From assembly GCA_009602725.1 (NCBI GenBank), contig WELB01000052.1, forward strand, positions 405,318 to 469,317: a stretch of DNA of 64,000 nucleotides, in the 5' to 3' direction. The stretch comes from Spirogloea muscicola. Taxonomy: Eukaryota; Streptophyta; Zygnematophyceae; Spirogloeales; Spirogloeaceae. Positions 61,646-64,000 of the stretch are shown piece by piece (position 1 is the first letter of the stretch; every line of letters begins with the position of its first letter). The notes under the pieces were generated by a model. It searched no databases and was not told the DNA's origin. It worked only from the letters and a program-made list of their open reading frames with translations. Position numbers and translations under genes: made by a program.

Positions 61646-62072
61646 GAAGTGGGACAACAACGGCGAATGACACATGGGCCGCGGCGCCCAAGCCTCGTCA
61701 GCGGCGCCGCCCGGAAGGGGGGGGGGCACGTCACAGTCCCCACCCCCTGCCGCTGCCGCCGCAAGCCAACCGCCGCAGACCAGCTGCCACGGCCGCCGCC
61801 GCCGCCCGCTCCTCCTGCCACTCCCCGCACCGTCTCCCTCTACCGGTCTCTGGATACATAACACGCGGCGTACTCCCCCGGTCTCACTTCCCCCCCGCTC
61901 GACCGGACCAGTGCAGCCACCCGGCCGCCTGCAGCAGCCTCCTCGCCCCCTGCTGCAAGCCCCTCGGCGCCCTGTCTCCGCGCACCTCCACAAGGCTGGC
62001 CCGCGCTCTCGCAGCTGGACACTAGCCCCCGGCGGCCGCCTCTCGGCAGCTGCACGAAGCTCGACGTCGGCC
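61646..62072 (+). promoter_or_regulatory. GC island, probable promoter/leader of the hexose carrier gene
   Basis: The DNA is GC-rich with Pro/Arg-rich spurious frames on both strands and ends at the first exon of the transporter. No defined motif is seen. Confidence 0.4.
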
Positions 62073-64000
62073 ATGGCGGGCGGTGCCTTTGTTCCAGCTG
62101 CAGGCGCGCCAGTCAGACAGTTCGATGGCCGGCTCACGGGCTACGTCATGCTCGCATGCTTTGTGGCCGCCAGCGGAGGACTGCTTTTCGGTTACGATAT
62201 TGGAATCACAGGTAAAGTCGCTTGGGGATCCTGGCATTAAGTGTTGCCCCGGGGAGTATGTTGTATACACATCTGCTCTGTGCTTACAGTCGGGTGCCAT
62301 GTCTTGGTCGTGGCTGCACGGCCTTGCACGCGTATGTACCTGACAGTCGATCACTGCCTGGTTGTTGCAAGGTGGAGTGACATCCATGGATGACTTTTTG
62401 GCTAAGTTTTTCCCGAACGTCCTCAGAAAGATGCAGAGAGCGCACCAGAATGCTTGGTGCAAATTTGATGACCAGCTCCTCCAGCTGTTTACCAGCTCAT
62501 TGTTCATCGCTGGTATGATTGGCACGTACGGAGCATCGGTTGTCACCAGCAAATTCGGACGGGTCAAGAGTATGCTGATTGGAGGCTTGTTCTTCCTACT
62601 TGGAGCTGGTCTGACTGGAGGTGCCGCTGACTTGCCGATGCTCGTCATTGGAAGAGTCATGCTCGGTTTCGGTGTTGGATTCGCCAATCAGGTCAGCCAC
62701 TTAAAGCTTTCAAGCGTGAAACGTATGATTTTTGTTTGCACGTTCACGTCAACGCAACGTCAGTGAAGTAGCAAGGTAGACCAGGTTCCCGACTAGGTTC
62801 TAGCATATTTGCAACAGAGGAGGTTGATACGTCCCTTCAGTAGCTACTTTTACCTTGTTTTGAAAAGGCCGACTGCACTATGGCTGGCACTCGCGAAGCA
62901 AAACATCTGAATCAGTCGGCTCGTTGACCATCTGCAGACTGTGCCACTTTACCTTTCTGAGATGGCGCCAGCGCAGCTTCGAGGAGGGCTTAACATGATG
63001 TTCCAGATGGCCACCACTATTGGCATTCTATGTGCACAACTCATAAATTATGGGACAGAGCGCATCACCCCATGGGGCTGGCGTCTCTCGCTCGCTTTGG
63101 CTGGTGTACCTGCAGCTATCCTCACCTTTGGCGGACTTGTCCTGCCAGAAACGCCTAACAGGTACTGAGATTTCACCACATGTAGCAACTCCTAGGAGGT
63201 GAAACTCTAGCAGGAATCTAGCCAGCAGCACTATGTCAATTGTCATCAGAGCTGACCGTATCATCGCTGCGTGCATGTCATTCTTGCGTGCAGTTTGATT
63301 GAACGCGGTCTGCTTGAGAAGGGCAGAGCAATGTTGGTGAAGATTCGGGGCACAGACAACGTACAGGTATAAACTTTGTCTTACAATCAGGCACCATCCA
63401 TGAGCACCGTTTGGCTTATCTGGTTGATCCTCCCTGTGACTCTAGGGTAAGAGATTTGCTCTTTGACGAGGCCTAGCTGCAACCATGGCTGACTCATACT
63501 CGTGGTTTGTACAGGCGGAGTATGACAACATAGTCTTTGCCTCTAACAGAGCTGCTGAAGTCAGGAATCCATTCTCTAATATTTTCAAGCGTGCCTATCG
63601 GCCAGAGCTGACATGGGCTATCCTCATCCCAGCCTTCCAGCAACTTACGGGCATCAACGCAATCATGTTCTATGCTGCACCTCTTTTCAAGACTATTGGA
63701 TTTGGTGCCAGTGCAGCACTTTACACAGCTGTCATCATTGGAGGAGTTAATGTGGTCTCAACGCTTGTTGGCATTTATGTTGTCGACCGGAGGGGGAGAA
63801 AGGTGCTCTTCCTGGAAGGAGGCATTCAGATGACGATAATGCAGGTATGGTTGCTTATTTTTGTGCACAGTGAGTGTCTCATTGTTGGTCTGTTGTGGTC
63901 AAGTCCTGTCCTGATATAGTAGCCTCCGTTGTAATTCGTTATCTCGTCTGTCCTTGCAGATAGTTAGTGTAGTGGTCCTGTCAGACTCACTCCTGTTGTC
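62073..64000 (+). CDS. H+/hexose symporter, HUP/STP type (partial, runs off the window)
   Basis: A major-facilitator sugar porter of the plasma membrane. Exons in phase: 62073-62211, 62372-62691, 62938-63161, 63294-63366, 63516-63844 and a sixth from 63960. Motifs: [20 protein letters not shown] and [20 protein letters not shown] (helix 1 and loop), [79 protein letters not shown], then [18 protein letters not shown] (helix 7) and [14 protein letters not shown]. These follow Chlorella HUP1 and plant STP proteins block by block. The GRK/DRRGR loops and QQLTGINA are the sugar-porter signatures. About 360 residues are visible; helices 9-12 should lie beyond 64000. Confidence 0.95.

Overview
The window looks like nuclear DNA of a green alga, probably a trebouxiophyte-type chlorophyte. 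The host genes are split by short GT-AG introns, with two GC-AG introns. Several genes are closest to plant or algal families: a HUP/STP-like hexose carrier, the plastid COG0354/IBA57 protein, a plant-type F-box/JmjC protein and a ubiquitin-eS31 fusion. Telomere-like AAACCCTA motifs lie beside three genes. First exons sit in GC-rich islands, while later exons and introns are closer to 50% GC. Species assignment is inference only.

Layout, left to right. 0-3.2 kb holds broken non-LTR retrotransposon (LINE) ends. 3.4-8.2 kb has a LYR-motif protein, its decayed tandem copy, and an IBA57-like gene of at least 11 exons on the minus strand. 9-12.6 kb is a nest of LINE copies with a solo LTR inside. 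12.9-17.1 kb has the RNA polymerase I subunit RPA12 and an unrecognised minus-strand gene. 17.2-19.4 kb is a pile of LINE tails. 19.7-31.2 kb holds a SAM methyltransferase, a PAPS/APS-reductase-like enzyme, a TTC33-like TPR protein, an assembly gap (28981-29461) and a DUF4188 protein. 32.5-36.2 kb holds an F-box/JmjC protein and, converging on it, ubiquitin-eS31. 36.5-40.5 kb has LINE debris around TRAPPC4. 40.9-49.6 kb has an ENTH (epsin-like) protein and the translesion polymerase REV1. 50.3-51.9 kb has a 3' fragment of a gyrase B gene joined to a duplicated piece of another gene, plus an unrecognised ORF pair. 52-61.3 kb is again repeat-rich, with the longest LINE ORF (477 aa), an unrecognised two-exon gene and a tiny LTR-type element. 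The window ends inside a hexose transporter gene from 62.1 kb.

The host genes are unrelated housekeeping genes (rRNA transcription, translation, Fe-S maturation, sulfate reduction, vesicle traffic, DNA damage tolerance, sugar uptake). I see no operon-like or pathway cluster. The most unusual content is the mobile fraction: several related LINE families whose C-termini look like the CCHC zinc motif plus restriction-like endonuclease of R2/R4-type elements. Nearly all are cut at the 5' side, stacked tail to tail, and carry short self-complementary 3' tails. I did not find a convincing new multi-gene system. The best candidates for novelty are this tail-stacking LINE community, a 445-bp LTR-type miniature element with clear 5-bp target duplication, and a gene chimera at 50.3 kb.
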